From assembly GCF_000970085.1 (NCBI RefSeq), contig NZ_CP009506.1, forward strand, positions 1,240,001-1,304,000: a stretch of DNA of 64,000 nucleotides, given 5' to 3'. Under the pieces are notes generated by a model. That model saw nothing but the letters and a program-made list of their open reading frames with translations. It had not been told where the DNA came from and did not search any database. Origin of the DNA: Methanosarcina siciliae T4/M. GTDB taxonomy: Archaea > Halobacteriota > Methanosarcinia > Methanosarcinales > Methanosarcinaceae. A program made the position numbers and the translations under genes. Below, piece after piece: positions 1 to 10,023 of the stretch (position 1 is its first letter; every line of letters starts with the position of its first letter).

Positions 1-176
1 AAAAATGCCGAATATGAAAAACACAGCTCAAATTAAAATTCGCCCTTTAGGCAAAAATTTATATTGTTCACAAAATTTTTGCTGAAGGACATACCTGCCT
101 TTCCGGAGCAGGGAAAAATTCAGACTAGAACTGTGTAAAGAAAAATAAGTGCTCAATTTCTTATTTTTTTTGAAGA

Positions 177-292
177 CCTCCTATGTTTTTATGGGGTTGT
201 CGTTTGGTCTGAGCGGAAGAGTCTGTCTGCATTTCGAATTCCATATTGCAGTCAGATAAGGTTTCGGACCTTTTGAAGTGTCAGATCAACCG
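177..292. ncRNA. Structured repeat element, copy A
   Basis: Seen: a 5' hairpin (CCTAT at 180-184 pairing with ATGGG just after a T-rich loop) is followed by a long closing stem, 201-211 with 282-292, and an inner hairpin, 222-231 with 247-256. Blocks shared with copy B near 1485-1596 are CCTCCTRTG, AGCGGAA or TGCGGAA, and TTCGGACCT with TTGAAG. The stems keep pairing although their bases differ, which points to selection on RNA structure. The strand is undetermined: read on the minus strand the element ends in AGGAGG. It matches no riboswitch I can name. Confidence 0.5.
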
Positions 293-991
293 GAGTTTTT
301 GAAGGTTTATCCGGAACATATTCTGCGGATATTTTGATCTTTCCTGAAATAATTGATTGAACTAATTGTATCTGAGTGAACTAATTGATTATCTTTGAGT
401 TCTACAGATTAAAATCTTTGGCTAATTATTCTTAGCTGGTTGACTAACAATTTCCCTCTTGCCTCTTTTAGTATAAATCTTGAACTTTTATTCAAAAAAA
501 GAAAGGAGGATAACAGCTTTATTCGGCTGCCTCCGCCCAGAAGGTTATTGTTCCTTTTTTGTTCCCTGAACCAGCATAATCAGCCGGAACCTTTAGAGCT
601 ACTGAAGTGTTTTCCTGACTGTTCTTTCCTACTACTTTCCAGTAATTATTCCATAGCTGAGAGTCCAGCATCAGTCCCTGACTGAAAAGCTCATCTCCAG
701 CAGAGGAGTCGCTGACTATGGCTGTAACATTTATGTCACAGCTTCCTCTGTTTTTGAGAGTTAGATACTGGAGCTCACTGATTTTTCCAGGGGATAGTTC
801 TCCGAATTCGAGGACTGAAAAGGGAGACCTAAAAGGAAATCACCGGAACGATGATGATATTCAGGGAAACTGCTGAAGAGTTTTTCTGGCTCCATGAGAC
901 TCAAGAAGGAAAAAAGGGAAAATAGAAGGGAACCTGAGAAAATTTTCTCCATTTCCCTTCATCTTTTTTCTTTTTCTTTTTTTTCTTTTTC
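293..991. other. Gene-free stretch
   Basis: No convincing coding region on either strand. Short open frames here lack a ribosome binding site and recognisable domains. The 950-1010 part is a T/C-rich tract immediately downstream of the dockerin remnant on the minus strand and may be its old terminator. Confidence 0.5.
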
Positions 992-1375
992 TTATATCAT
1001 TGCAAACATATCCACTACATCATCAAAGTCTATTCTTCCGTTCCCGTTGAAGTCGAAGTACTCCACCGGCATGTTTGCCTCTATCCAGTCCATATTGTGG
1101 AAGTAAGCCACTATGTCTACGAAACTGAACTCCCCGTTTCCGGTGAGGTCTTCATAGAGTCCGTCTCCGTCAAGGTCCTTAGGGGCATATTCCTGATCCG
1201 GCAGAGGAGACAGAAGAGTCACTTCAATTTTCCCTGCTTTCTTTACGAGGCCTTTCTTTGGCTGAACCTTACCCTTGTGTGAAGTCCGCTCTGCTTTTTC
1301 TGCCTGGAAATTGTCCTTCGCCTTATCACTTAAAAATGAAGAAGTTTCCGGATTCTTTTCCGTTCTACTGGTTTT
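992..1375 (-). pseudogene. Dockerin-type C-terminal remnant of a secreted protein
   Basis: An open frame of about 127 codons runs from a stop at 1376-1378 to the end at 992, without a plausible start codon or ribosome binding site. Its C-terminal 60 residues contain two EF-hand-like dockerin type I repeats, seen as DLDGDGLYEDLTGNG and FDFNGNGRIDFDD, with Asp/Asn at calcium-ligand positions. The N-terminal part is a Lys-rich, low-complexity linker. Such domains end large Methanosarcina surface proteins with PKD or beta-propeller domains. I infer a fragment whose catalytic or binding part was lost. A short functional gene starting at GTG 1222 is the alternative. Confidence 0.6.
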
Positions 1376-1484
1376 TCACGGATATCCGAAAATCAAAAGT
1401 TTTTAAATAAGGTATCAACTTTATCAAAAGCAAGAGCAATAAGTCAAACGAAAATCTTATATTTCCCCATTTCGTTATATCAAT

Positions 1485-1596
1485 CCTCCTGTGTTTTCAT
1501 AGGGGTTTGGTTAGCCTGTGCGGAATCTCGGTCACGTCCTGATAAAGGGTGTGTCCGAGAAAGGAATTCGGACCTCCTTGAAGCGGCAGGCTAACC
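1485..1596. ncRNA. Structured repeat element, copy B
   Basis: Seen: a 5' hairpin CCTGTG-TTTT-CATAGG, then a perfect 10-bp closing stem (GGTTAGCCTG at 1509-1518 with CAGGCTAACC at 1587-1596) enclosing a hairpin TCTCGG (1526-1531)/CCGAGA (1555-1560). Unpaired blocks match copy A at 177-292, including TTCGGACCT followed by TTGAAG. The two copies bracket the dockerin remnant. It may be a small RNA, a regulatory leader or a structured mobile repeat; the direction of transcription is not clear. Confidence 0.5.
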
Positions 1597-2424
1597 GTAA
1601 TTCTGGAAAGAGTTGAAGATAAGGCGGATTTTGGGCCCCGTTAAAGGATCTCTTACTTTGCTTACATGCCGTTTTTACATTTTTTCGATACTGGAGGGAA
1701 AATTCATGGAACTATTTTTTCGGTGAGTTTTTGGCTTATAAGTTGATGCTGATTTATCAGGATCTTCGAAATAAGCTATGGATGTGTTGTTTATCCCCTA
1801 TGTTTTCAGTTAGTGTTCAATCAACTGAATTTTAAATTAAATTTCGTAGGAGGTGATCCGGAAGAAATACTGCTAACGATATGCTGTTTAATCTTTGTTT
1901 CCACAGTTCACCGGTGGCCACAACGAGTTAAACTATCTGACACCTTTACTTCCAAACAGCCAATGGTAATCGGAGTAAGAAAATATAAATCTAACAAAAA
2001 TGATAACAAGTTTGAATCTTGAAGCTAAGATTGATAAAATCGATATGAATTTGATTCTATTTCTCAATTTTTATACATTATTTTTCGTCCTGTTTTCGTG
2101 TTTTATCTTGAAATTATGTTATAAAGCCCTGTTTATAAATATTATTTGTAGGTTATATAATTTGTACTGATTTTACCCAGTATATTGACTTCCAAACTAC
2201 CTACCCTTTTGTCGGGTAAACCTGAAAAGATCAAATCTGAATATACTGAGCAGCAAATATCAAAAAAGAGATTGAGAACAAATAAGAGATTGAGAACCGG
2301 AAATCAGAATCAAAATATCCGGTCCTGCCAAAAAAGAAATACCGAATTATATTCGGGTATTATCTCTAAAACCCGAAGTTTCGGTCAATTTCTTCGTTTC
2401 TAGTTAAACTCCTTCTTTTTCAGA
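1597..2424. other. Gene-free stretch
   Basis: AT-rich spacer between structured element B and the S-layer-family gene. A 69-codon open frame at 1813-2022 has no recognisable domain and was not accepted as a gene. Around 2260-2300 there is a short direct repeat (AAAAGAGATTGAGAAC, then AATAAGAGATTGAGAACC). Nothing else is supported. Confidence 0.4.
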
Positions 2425-5031
2425 TTAGTTCCTTTTCTTCCTTAGCAGTACAAATGCGATGGCGAGTATTCCGAGAGTTGCAATTCCGCTGACAAAAGGA
2501 GTTGACTTCGTAACTTCGTAAGTCCCGCTCATGTCCCCTACCTCAACGGTATAATTTCCTGCCTCCGTCTCGGTATGAGAGAATTCGACAATTGTACTTG
2601 CACCAGCATCCAGGCTCACAGTTTCTGAATCAACGGATTCGCCGCTAACCAGCATGTCCACTTCAGTTTCTCCTGCAATATTACCGGTGTTTTCAACATT
2701 CACCCGAATCGTAACGGCATCTCCGCCCTCAACAGAAGCAGGCTCGATTGAGAAGTCCGAATATTCAAAAACGGCTTTGTCTTCGGAAACCTCGACAATA
2801 GTTTCGCCTTCTTCATAACCTGTCTTTGTGGCATTTACCGTGTATGTACCCGGAGCGGTTACCCCGTAAGATACAGTGCCGTCTGTGCCCGTCTGTCCCT
2901 CAACCTTCTGGCCTCCAAAGTAGATATCCACTCCGGAGACAGGCTTATTTTCGACAGAGTCGGTAGCTTTTATACTAATCTGGTCTCCTATATTGATGGT
3001 TTCCGGAGAGACTGAGAGCAGCAGTTTCAGGACCCCTGCTCCTACAACGTCCACATCTTCAGTTCCGGAAATATACCCTGCTTTGCTTGCAGACAGGGTG
3101 AAGCTTCCTTCCTCAGTTGGAGTATACGTAAGAGTTCCGTCGTCTCCTGTAGTCCCTATGCTCTCGTCATCAAGGAAGAGTTCTACCTCACTGACTGAAG
3201 CGTTTCTTGCCGTGACCAGGATTTCTGCCGCCTGCCCGACCACAAGGACATCAGGAGTTTCTATTTCCAGCTGGTCCTGGGCAGCAGTCTCGACTTCGAC
3301 ATAGGGGTAGAAGCGCAGGACTGAGGCGTCAGCAACCCTGAACTTAACGTTGCCCATCAAGTCAATGGTATTGCCCTTTGAGAGGGAGATCGAGTCTTCG
3401 TTCTTCATCCTGATTCCGGAGCTGGAAATCGTGCTTAGTTCCATCTCACCGAATGAATCGCCCTGGGAAAGCTCAACATAATCTTCGGAGATCTGGAAGA
3501 CCCCTTCTATGAACACAGCATTGGTTTCAGTACCGCTGAAGATCTGATCAAGATGAACTGCAATGAGAGGAAGATCTTCTGCACCCCCGAGGTCGGTTTC
3601 ATAGACATAGTCACTGTCAGAAGAAAGGAAACCTTCATCCACCACATTTCCGTCCTTTTTGAGCTGCACCCATACGGTATCTCCATTGACGTCCACTTCC
3701 GCAATTTCCAGGGAATAATCTTCATCAAGTGTAAGCGAAGAGCCCGTAAACATCGATTTTTTGTTATCGTCATCAATCAGGACCTTTGCGAGGATATTGT
3801 CCGAAAGCACGCTCACGCTCTTTGAATTTCCAAAAGTATCATCAGGGTAGCCTGCAAAATACTTCTCTGCCATAAAGCCAATAACCTCATAGCTCCCCCA
3901 GTCTTCGTGCTCGAATTTCACAAGGGCAGGGCTGGTGGAATAAACAAGTGTCTCGTCATCAATTGACCTCCCACTGATGTCTTCGGTGAGAGTCAGGCTC
4001 TCGGTGGAGACATTTTCATCGATATTGTAATAGAAGCCTTCAAAATTGAACGGGGTCCAGACAGTCGTATCAAACACTTCATCGTGGACCGTTCCCCTCA
4101 ATTCGTAGGTTCCGGGCTCGGAAGTCTCAACAATGGGGGCAAAGCGGATGTCATCGTCATCAGCAACCAGGAAGCTGAGTATCCCCATTATTTCGACGGT
4201 GTCTCCCTTGCTAAGAGTAAAAGAATCCCGGTTTTTCATTGTGATTCCGGAACTCGATGTGGAACTAATTTCCATTTTCTCGAATCTGTCCCCATTCTCG
4301 ATCTTGACATACTCGTCCGAGACCTGGAAAATCCCATCAACAAAAACAGCATTGGTTTCCGCACCACTGAAGATCTGATCAAGGTGGACTGCAATAAGGG
4401 GTACATCTTCCGTATCCCCAAGATCGGTTTCATAAACATAGTCACTGTCGGAAGAAAGGAAGCCGTTATCCACTACATCCCCGTCCTTTTCGAGCTGGAC
4501 CCATACTTTATCTCCGCTGACATCTACCTCGACAATGTTCAGGGAATAACCTTCTTCAAGTATAAGAGAAGATCCTGTATACATGGATTCCCGGTCATCA
4601 CTATCGATCAGGATCTTCGAGAGCTGCCCGTCCGAAATAACACTTATTTCTTCATTTACAAAGCTGGAATTTTCGGTGTATCCGGCAAAATACCTCTCAG
4701 CCATAAACCCTATGACCTGGTAGGAACCCCAGTCTCCATATTCAAATTCCGTTTCTATGGGTTTTGTCTCATACTCCAACCCGTTTTTTGCGATGCTCCG
4801 GCTGCCGGCGGTAAGGTGGATCGTCATATATTCGGAACCTTCCCCGGTATCCAGATCATAGTAAAAGCCTGAATACGTCTGGGGAGTCCAGGTATAAGTG
4901 AGACTCTGATTTGCGTTTTCATCCCAGATACGGTCGCCTGTTGAATTTGAAATCACTGCAGCTGCAGTTTCGCAAAGCAATCCGAGTGCCAGAAGCAGAC
5001 ATAACGTAATTATATATTTTTTAGTCCCCAA
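2425..5031 (-). CDS. S-layer-family surface protein with two PF07752 domains
   Basis: Predicted cell-envelope protein of 868 residues. Start: I chose TTG at 5031 because AAGGAGGT lies 5 nt upstream and the protein then begins with a normal signal peptide (hydrophobic core at about residues 5-22, Ala-Ala-Ala cleavage region). Domains in order: two S-layer duplication domains (about 30-300 and 305-570, each with a WTP...GFYY entry and a GSYEVIGFMAEKYFAGY-type segment), two carboxypeptidase-like/Ig modules (about 575-735), a CARDB module (about 740-830), and a C-terminal membrane helix ending in Arg/Lys (about 845-865). The major Methanosarcina S-layer protein has the same paired domain; the extra Ig/CARDB stalk suggests an accessory surface protein. 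Parts of the two S-layer copies are nearly identical at DNA level, which suggests recent duplication or gene conversion. Confidence 0.85.
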   Translation of the reverse strand: MGTKKYIITLCLLLALGLLCETAAAVISNSTGDRIWDENANQSLTYTWTPQTYSGFYYDLDTGEGSEYMTIHLTAGSRSIAKNGLEYETKPIETEFEYGDWGSYQVIGFMAERYFAGYTENSSFVNEEISVISDGQLSKILIDSDDRESMYTGSSLILEEGYSLNIVEVDVSGDKVWVQLEKDGDVVDNGFLSSDSDYVYETDLGDTEDVPLIAVHLDQIFSGAETNAVFVDGIFQVSDEYVKIENGDRFEKMEISSTSSSGITMKNRDSFTLSKGDTVEIMGILSFLVADDDDIRFAPIVETSEPGTYELRGTVHDEVFDTTVWTPFNFEGFYYNIDENVSTESLTLTEDISGRSIDDETLVYSTSPALVKFEHEDWGSYEVIGFMAEKYFAGYPDDTFGNSKSVSVLSDNILAKVLIDDDNKKSMFTGSSLTLDEDYSLEIAEVDVNGDTVWVQLKKDGNVVDEGFLSSDSDYVYETDLGGAEDLPLIAVHLDQIFSGTETNAVFIEGVFQISEDYVELSQGDSFGEMELSTISSSGIRMKNEDSISLSKGNTIDLMGNVKFRVADASVLRFYPYVEVETAAQDQLEIETPDVLVVGQAAEILVTARNASVSEVELFLDDESIGTTGDDGTLTYTPTEEGSFTLSASKAGYISGTEDVDVVGAGVLKLLLSVSPETINIGDQISIKATDSVENKPVSGVDIYFGGQKVEGQTGTDGTVSYGVTAPGTYTVNATKTGYEEGETIVEVSEDKAVFEYSDFSIEPASVEGGDAVTIRVNVENTGNIAGETEVDMLVSGESVDSETVSLDAGASTIVEFSHTETEAGNYTVEVGDMSGTYEVTKSTPFVSGIATLGILAIAFVLLRKKRN

Positions 5032-5036
5032 GTTAG

Positions 5037-5044
5037 ACCTCCTT
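5037..5044 (-). promoter_or_regulatory. Strong ribosome binding site setting a TTG start
   Basis: AAGGAGGT on the minus strand, 5 nt before TTG 5031. The longer frame starting at ATG 5103 has no such site and would put about 24 extra residues in front of the signal peptide. Confidence 0.75.
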
Positions 5045-5367
5045 TTGAGATAATGGAGCAGGGGGGCAAGCTTTTGGAAGGCCAGAGAGAAAAATAGAAA
5101 CAAAAAAGTTTCCAGAACACTCCCTGGAATTTTTCCTGAGCCCGAATATCCCCGTTTACGATAAAGATATTAAAATATTCAATAATATACAGTTCAAGGT
5201 ATTGCATGGATTGAATAAAGGTTTTTGGGTAGTTGTTATTACAAGCAGGGGAAAATGAAATATGGAATCCTGAAAATGAAAGAAAAAATGTTTTTACTAT
5301 AGAGAGTTTTTTACTTGTGGAGCAATCATCGTTACTTAGAATAGTTTTTTACTTATAGATCAATTTT

Positions 5368-6087
5368 TTACTTGTTGAGCAGTTTTTTGTAAAGCACGAA
5401 CCAGGGATTATCCAGAAAACCGATTACATTCTTACTGATAAGCTGCCCTATAACCAGAGGAAGGACAGGCATAACCCCGTAATAAGCTATAACGACAAAG
5501 ATCAGGGAGTCCAGTGTAAGGTTAACAAAGTCGCTTGCACTCGAGCGAAGCCAGATGTAAGGGTTAATCAGGGTATCGTGCTTGAAGTTTTTTTCTTTTT
5601 GTAAAAAGTGTTTTTTGAGGGATGCAAAAACCCAGGCATCAAGGTTCGAACAGACCAGAAAAGAAACCCAGCTTGCAATTGTGATCCTGATGCTCAGCCC
5701 AAAGAGGCTCATCCAGGCGTCTTCCAGTTCAAAGAAAGGAGCGGGACTGAGATTTGTGACCATACCTATGAAGAGCACGAACAGGACCTGGGTCGCAAAA
5801 GCAATGAAGATGGAGATATGTGTCTTCCTCTCCCCATAGACTTCATTGATCATATCCACGACCTGAGCAATAAAAGGATAGATGAAAACTGCCGCAGGAG
5901 CGAAGAAAGAAGAAAAGCCGAGGTCAAAGACAATAATGCGCGTGGCAAGGACCTGGGAAGCCGCAAGGTAAACCACATAAAAAGCGGTGAGCACGGTAAA
6001 ACCATTTTCAGGCATTTTTTTAATAACATAGACGGATGCATAAGTAGCAATTGTAAGAGTGATAATCCAGTACAGCCAGACTAACAT
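5368..6087 (-). CDS. yhhQ: Queuosine/archaeosine precursor transporter, YhhQ (DUF165/VUT) family
   Basis: Integral membrane protein of 239 residues with about six helices. Family features seen: YVVYLAASQVLATRI near residue 40, the conserved FIAQVVDMINEVYGERK segment (about 72-88), and a conserved C-terminal half with a DxLIF segment. YhhQ proteins import 7-deazaguanine precursors used to make the modified tRNA bases queuosine or archaeosine; in an archaeon the archaeosine route is the likely beneficiary. The gene is monocistronic, separated from its neighbours by more than 250 bp on each side. Substrate is inferred from the family. Confidence 0.85.
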   Translation of the reverse strand: MLVWLYWIITLTIATYASVYVIKKMPENGFTVLTAFYVVYLAASQVLATRIIVFDLGFSSFFAPAAVFIYPFIAQVVDMINEVYGERKTHISIFIAFATQVLFVLFIGMVTNLSPAPFFELEDAWMSLFGLSIRITIASWVSFLVCSNLDAWVFASLKKHFLQKEKNFKHDTLINPYIWLRSSASDFVNLTLDSLIFVVIAYYGVMPVLPLVIGQLISKNVIGFLDNPWFVLYKKLLNK

Positions 6088-6689
6088 TTTTTATCACAAC
6101 CGGGTTTTCATGAAACTTGGGGTGGATCGATACCTGAAGTGGATCGAAGGCAGAACGGATCGAGGGCAGAATGGGTTGATCAAATTCGAAATAAACCGAC
6201 AGGGACTACGGAACTTAAAGTTAAAGAGAAGGCAAACCTCCAAAAATACAAGATTCGGGAGATAAAAAATGCTGCTTATTTTATTTAAAGTGTGTATATT
6301 TTCTATTACAGGAAGCTCCGGAGAATACCCCTTACCTGAGACCCATCCCCCACGAAGAAGTGCATTTTCAATCCCCCAACCCGAAGAACAGCAATCCTTT
6401 TTGAAATTCTGCCCGGATATCCATAAAATATAAGTTAAAAGAGAAGATTTCTGACCTGTAGAATCAAGAATAAATTTCAGAATAATTAATTAACTGCAGA
6501 ACTACGAATAACTACAATATAAATTAACTGCAATACAAAGAATCAATCTCGGATTCACCAACTGACCTTCGGAAAATCAAAAATTCATCTGAAGCGAACC
6601 AATAATTCACCTTCAGAAACTCAATAATCAACCTTCAAAATCGAGAATTAACCTTCAGAATAGAAAAAATATATGGAGCCGTCCCGGGC
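6088..6689. other. Gene-free stretch with short degenerate repeats
   Basis: Spacer between divergent yhhQ and cca. From about 6480 to 6665 it carries loosely repeated ACCTTCAGAA/AATTAACCTTCA-type units. A promoter for cca is expected in the AT-rich part. No gene is supported. Confidence 0.4.
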
Positions 6690-8054
6690 ATGGAAAAAGA
6701 TACAAGCATTCCAGAAGACCTGAAACTTGCCGTACTTGAAAAGATCAAACCCACGGAAACCGAAAGAAAAAAACTCACGGCAGTTCAGGAGGAACTTGCA
6801 ACAGAGGTAAAAGCGGCAGCAGAGAAACTTTGTGTAGCGGATATTTTTGTAAAAATGGTCGGCTCTGCCGCAAGAGGCACCTGGCTTTCGGGTACCCATG
6901 ACATTGATGTTTTTATCAGCTTCCCCGAAGAGACTTCCAGGGGAGAACTGGAGAGCAGGGGCATGGAGATTGCGCGGGAAGTGGCAAAAAAAGCAGAACA
7001 TGCCGAAGACCGCCATGCTGAACACCCTTATTTGAACATTGTTTTCAAAGGCTTTGACGTTGACCTCGTCCCCTGCTTCCGGGTCGCATCCGCCTGCCAG
7101 CTCAAATCCGCAGTGGATAGGACACCCTTCCACAACGAATTCGTAAAAACCCACATCAAAGGCCGGGAAGACGATGTCCTGCTCATGAAGCAGTTCATGC
7201 GCGGAGGCGGAGTCTACGGCTCGGAGCTGAAAACACAGGGCTTTTCAGGCTATCTGACCGAACTCCTGATCATTCACTACGGCTCTTTCGAAAACACCGT
7301 AAAAGCCGCCTGCTTCTGGAAACCCGGCAAGAAAATAGACATTATGCAGCACTCGGAAACGGAGCACGACGAACCTCTGATAATGGTAGACCCGACCGAC
7401 CCGAAAAGGAACGTTGCAGCAGCTCTCTCCCTTGACAAGTTCTGCATGTTCATGGATCACTGCCGGGAGTTTCTGAAAAACCCCGGACTCAAATTCTTTT
7501 TCCCGCCCCCCCTCGCGCCACTTGAAGACAGAGAATTCCTTGAGAAGCTGGAAAGCCGGAAAAGTTCCCAGCTCGCAATCGTCTTCCAAACCCCCGATGT
7601 CGTGGACGATGTCCTCTACCCTCAGCTCTACAAAATGGAACAGGCTGCAGCTGCCCTCCTGCACGAATACGATTTTTCGGTGATCAAAACCGGTGTCTGG
7701 TCAGGAAAGCCCGAAACCGTAATCATGATTGAACTGATCTCTGGCACCCTCCCCAACGTCAAGAAAAGAATCGGTCCTCCGGTCTGGGTCAGGGAACATG
7801 CCGAGAAGTTCAAAGCCAAGTACGAAGGAGCTGAAAATGTTTTCGGAGGCTATATAGAAGGCGGAAAGTATGTCTTTGAAGTCCAGAGAAAATATCCCAC
7901 TGCAAAAGGGCTCCTTGAAGAACAGCTTGTAAACTGCTCCCTCGGAAAACATGTGCATCAGAGCGTCAGCAAAGGCTTTGAGATAGTAGAAGATGCAGAC
8001 GTTTGCATGTTGAGAGACCTGGATTTCAGGGTTTTTTTGAGGAAATGGGTGTGA
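6690..8054 (+). CDS. cca: CCA-adding enzyme (tRNA nucleotidyltransferase), archaeal class I
   Basis: Adds or repairs the 3'-terminal CCA of tRNAs using CTP and ATP without a nucleic acid template. 454 residues, the usual length for archaeal class I enzymes. The nucleotidyltransferase signature GSAARGTWLSGTHDIDVFI (about residues 57-75) carries the GS motif and the DxD metal-binding carboxylates; a third carboxylate lies in FKGFDVDLVPCF (about 128-139). The tRNA-binding and tail domains follow. Stand-alone gene, with the start ATG at 6690 about 40 residues ahead of the catalytic region. Confidence 0.95.
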   Translation: MEKDTSIPEDLKLAVLEKIKPTETERKKLTAVQEELATEVKAAAEKLCVADIFVKMVGSAARGTWLSGTHDIDVFISFPEETSRGELESRGMEIAREVAKKAEHAEDRHAEHPYLNIVFKGFDVDLVPCFRVASACQLKSAVDRTPFHNEFVKTHIKGREDDVLLMKQFMRGGGVYGSELKTQGFSGYLTELLIIHYGSFENTVKAACFWKPGKKIDIMQHSETEHDEPLIMVDPTDPKRNVAAALSLDKFCMFMDHCREFLKNPGLKFFFPPPLAPLEDREFLEKLESRKSSQLAIVFQTPDVVDDVLYPQLYKMEQAAAALLHEYDFSVIKTGVWSGKPETVIMIELISGTLPNVKKRIGPPVWVREHAEKFKAKYEGAENVFGGYIEGGKYVFEVQRKYPTAKGLLEEQLVNCSLGKHVHQSVSKGFEIVEDADVCMLRDLDFRVFLRKWV

Positions 8055-8142
8055 AAAGAGTTTGATATATGAATACATTCGTGTCCAATTAGCTGGTTTA
8101 GATTTCATATGAGAATGGACCTTTGCTCATCTGCATCTGTTT

Positions 8143-10023
8143 TTATACATTAGTAGATACTGGGAATAAGCCATATCGACCCTCTCCAGTGTTTCCATAG
8201 AACAAATGCACGTGAGCTAGATCCTCTATGTTTTCGGGAGGATCAATGTTCTCTAATACTATGATCTGACCTAGGGGAGATATCGAAGCTAAATGTTCGA
8301 AGAACCGCTCCTTTACAGAAGTTTTTGCGAGCGCTTTTTCATCATCTGTTAAATCTCCTAACCTTGGATTTTTCATCGGGTCTCGATAAGTTAATAGCGG
8401 AGTATCGAGCACCACGAATCCTGGATGCGGAAGTTCTCGATCACGGCAATACAACAAAAGTGCAACCTTGAAGGCTGCATGTATTATAGCCCTAACACCT
8501 TTACCATTGTCAACGCGTAGTTTTCCATCAATTCTCAGATCATATGTTTTGTAATCAAATGACACATTGCAGTCACCAGGAAATTCCCATTGCTTGAGTA
8601 CTTTGCTGACGACTTTGCAGAATTCATTCACTTCATTTGCTGGAAGGTTTAATTTAGGATTGTCTGCTTTCGAGGGTTTCTTAAGGTTATTCAATTCCTT
8701 CCTCTTCACGAATAATTCATCCCTCTGTTCGAGAAAAGATAATCCTTTTCTTGCATGATCCCTAGCTTCAATGATCTTCCCAAGTTCGAGACGGCTCTTA
8801 TTGACATCTGGAACAAGCAGAGAAATCTCCTTTTCGACTTTCTCAAGATTAATTTTAAGATCATTAAGTACGGCTTTAAGCTTCTCTTTTTCAGATTCAA
8901 GGCTATGCACAGTATCTTTGAGGTCGGAGCGTTGTAATTCGATTTTTTTAATTTCAACAAGTGATGCATTCTGCATCTCTCCGATACTTCTTAATGATTC
9001 AGTATGTTTCTGCATTTCAGCAGGTGCACCGCACAATGGACAATCCAAATCACTACTAAGAGACAAGATGAAACTTGCTTCCTCTAATGCTTTTAGTCTT
9101 TCAATATCAGAGAGATAAACCTCTTCGAGTTGTTTAAAGCGTTCTATATGAAGTTGAACTTCTTCCAGCCTTGTACTAATTTTCGAAATATCCACCGACA
9201 AAGACCTTTTTTTTTCGACTAGTTTAATAATTGGCTTCTGAGCGTTTTCGAGGTCTATCTGAATTTGCTTGAACTGCTCATCTAATAATTTAAGCTGGGT
9301 TTGAAGATCATCGATATTCGGATAGTTTTCCGCTAATTTTGACTCGACATTGATAATCATCTCTCCAATCATTTCAAGCCGAGCGGTCTTTGATGTTATG
9401 AAGGTATTTTCGTTATCATTAGTCACAATTGAACTGTCGTCTGTGCCAGTGAGAAGTAATCTAAACACGCTACGTTCTTTCGTGCGAGTCATACTGTTTC
9501 CGCTTTCAATAGGTGACCTTTCGATCTGAATATCCGTTTCATTAACTAACAGGATTTCTACAAGATTCCGAAAACTCAGACTATCTTGTTCTCCTGCTAT
9601 ATTTTTGGCCACAAGCTTCCCAGCAAGTTCTAAATATTTTAATAAGAATTGAGATAAATTATTGTCTTTTTTAGAATTATGTATTGAAGACAAAGTTTTT
9701 ACTTTTTGTCTAATTTGAGCCGATTTTACGAGGCCATCATAGAGTTTGTATGAGCCTCCTGAAATTGCTCTGAACAGGGTGAAATCACCTACGCCTTCTA
9801 GAGAGAAACCAAGCCAAATTCCTTCGTACCCCTTGCGTTCATTAAAATCGGGTAGCTGCTTTTTGCCTCCAAACATAAAATCAAGCGATTTCAGTGTAAA
9901 TGACTTACCAGTATTTGAAGCTCCATAAATAAGGTTTGAACCCGGCTCGAAATCTAAGCCAGCTGGCTTCATATTAGGTCCGGTAAACACAAGATGTCTA
10001 ATAATCAATCCTTTGTGTGTCAC
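8143..10023 (-). CDS. ABC-3C system SbcC/Rad50-like ATPase (DUF3732)
   Basis: Motor subunit of a three-gene ABC-three-component (ABC-3C) system, a class predicted by comparative genomics to act in anti-phage or anti-plasmid conflict. 626 residues. Walker A is GASNTGKS (34-41). A long coiled coil on both sides of a zinc hook (CPLCGAP, about 330) is followed by a second coiled coil and a C-terminal ATPase lobe with Walker B-like FVVLDTPLL (about 540). The N-terminal ATPase half and hook resemble SMC/Rad50 proteins, but the overall pattern fits the DUF3732 group. Its ATG overlaps the stop of the upstream gene by 4 bp (10020-10023), so translation is probably coupled. Last gene of the operon. Confidence 0.85.
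   Translation of the reverse strand: MTHKGLIIRHLVFTGPNMKPAGLDFEPGSNLIYGASNTGKSFTLKSLDFMFGGKKQLPDFNERKGYEGIWLGFSLEGVGDFTLFRAISGGSYKLYDGLVKSAQIRQKVKTLSSIHNSKKDNNLSQFLLKYLELAGKLVAKNIAGEQDSLSFRNLVEILLVNETDIQIERSPIESGNSMTRTKERSVFRLLLTGTDDSSIVTNDNENTFITSKTARLEMIGEMIINVESKLAENYPNIDDLQTQLKLLDEQFKQIQIDLENAQKPIIKLVEKKRSLSVDISKISTRLEEVQLHIERFKQLEEVYLSDIERLKALEEASFILSLSSDLDCPLCGAPAEMQKHTESLRSIGEMQNASLVEIKKIELQRSDLKDTVHSLESEKEKLKAVLNDLKINLEKVEKEISLLVPDVNKSRLELGKIIEARDHARKGLSFLEQRDELFVKRKELNNLKKPSKADNPKLNLPANEVNEFCKVVSKVLKQWEFPGDCNVSFDYKTYDLRIDGKLRVDNGKGVRAIIHAAFKVALLLYCRDRELPHPGFVVLDTPLLTYRDPMKNPRLGDLTDDEKALAKTSVKERFFEHLASISPLGQIIVLENIDPPENIEDLAHVHLFYGNTGEGRYGLFPVSTNV

Noticed and set aside
1813..2022. 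69-codon open frame
   Set aside because: No ribosome binding site, no domain, and atypical composition; could be very old debris but cannot be supported.
4084..4872. A 262-codon open frame antisense to the S-layer-family gene
   Set aside because: It lies fully inside a well-supported gene with signal peptide and domains; its composition is that of a shadow frame and it has no domain of its own.
6648..7154. 168-codon frame antisense to cca
   Set aside because: Overlaps the catalytic region of a full-length, conserved enzyme on the other strand.
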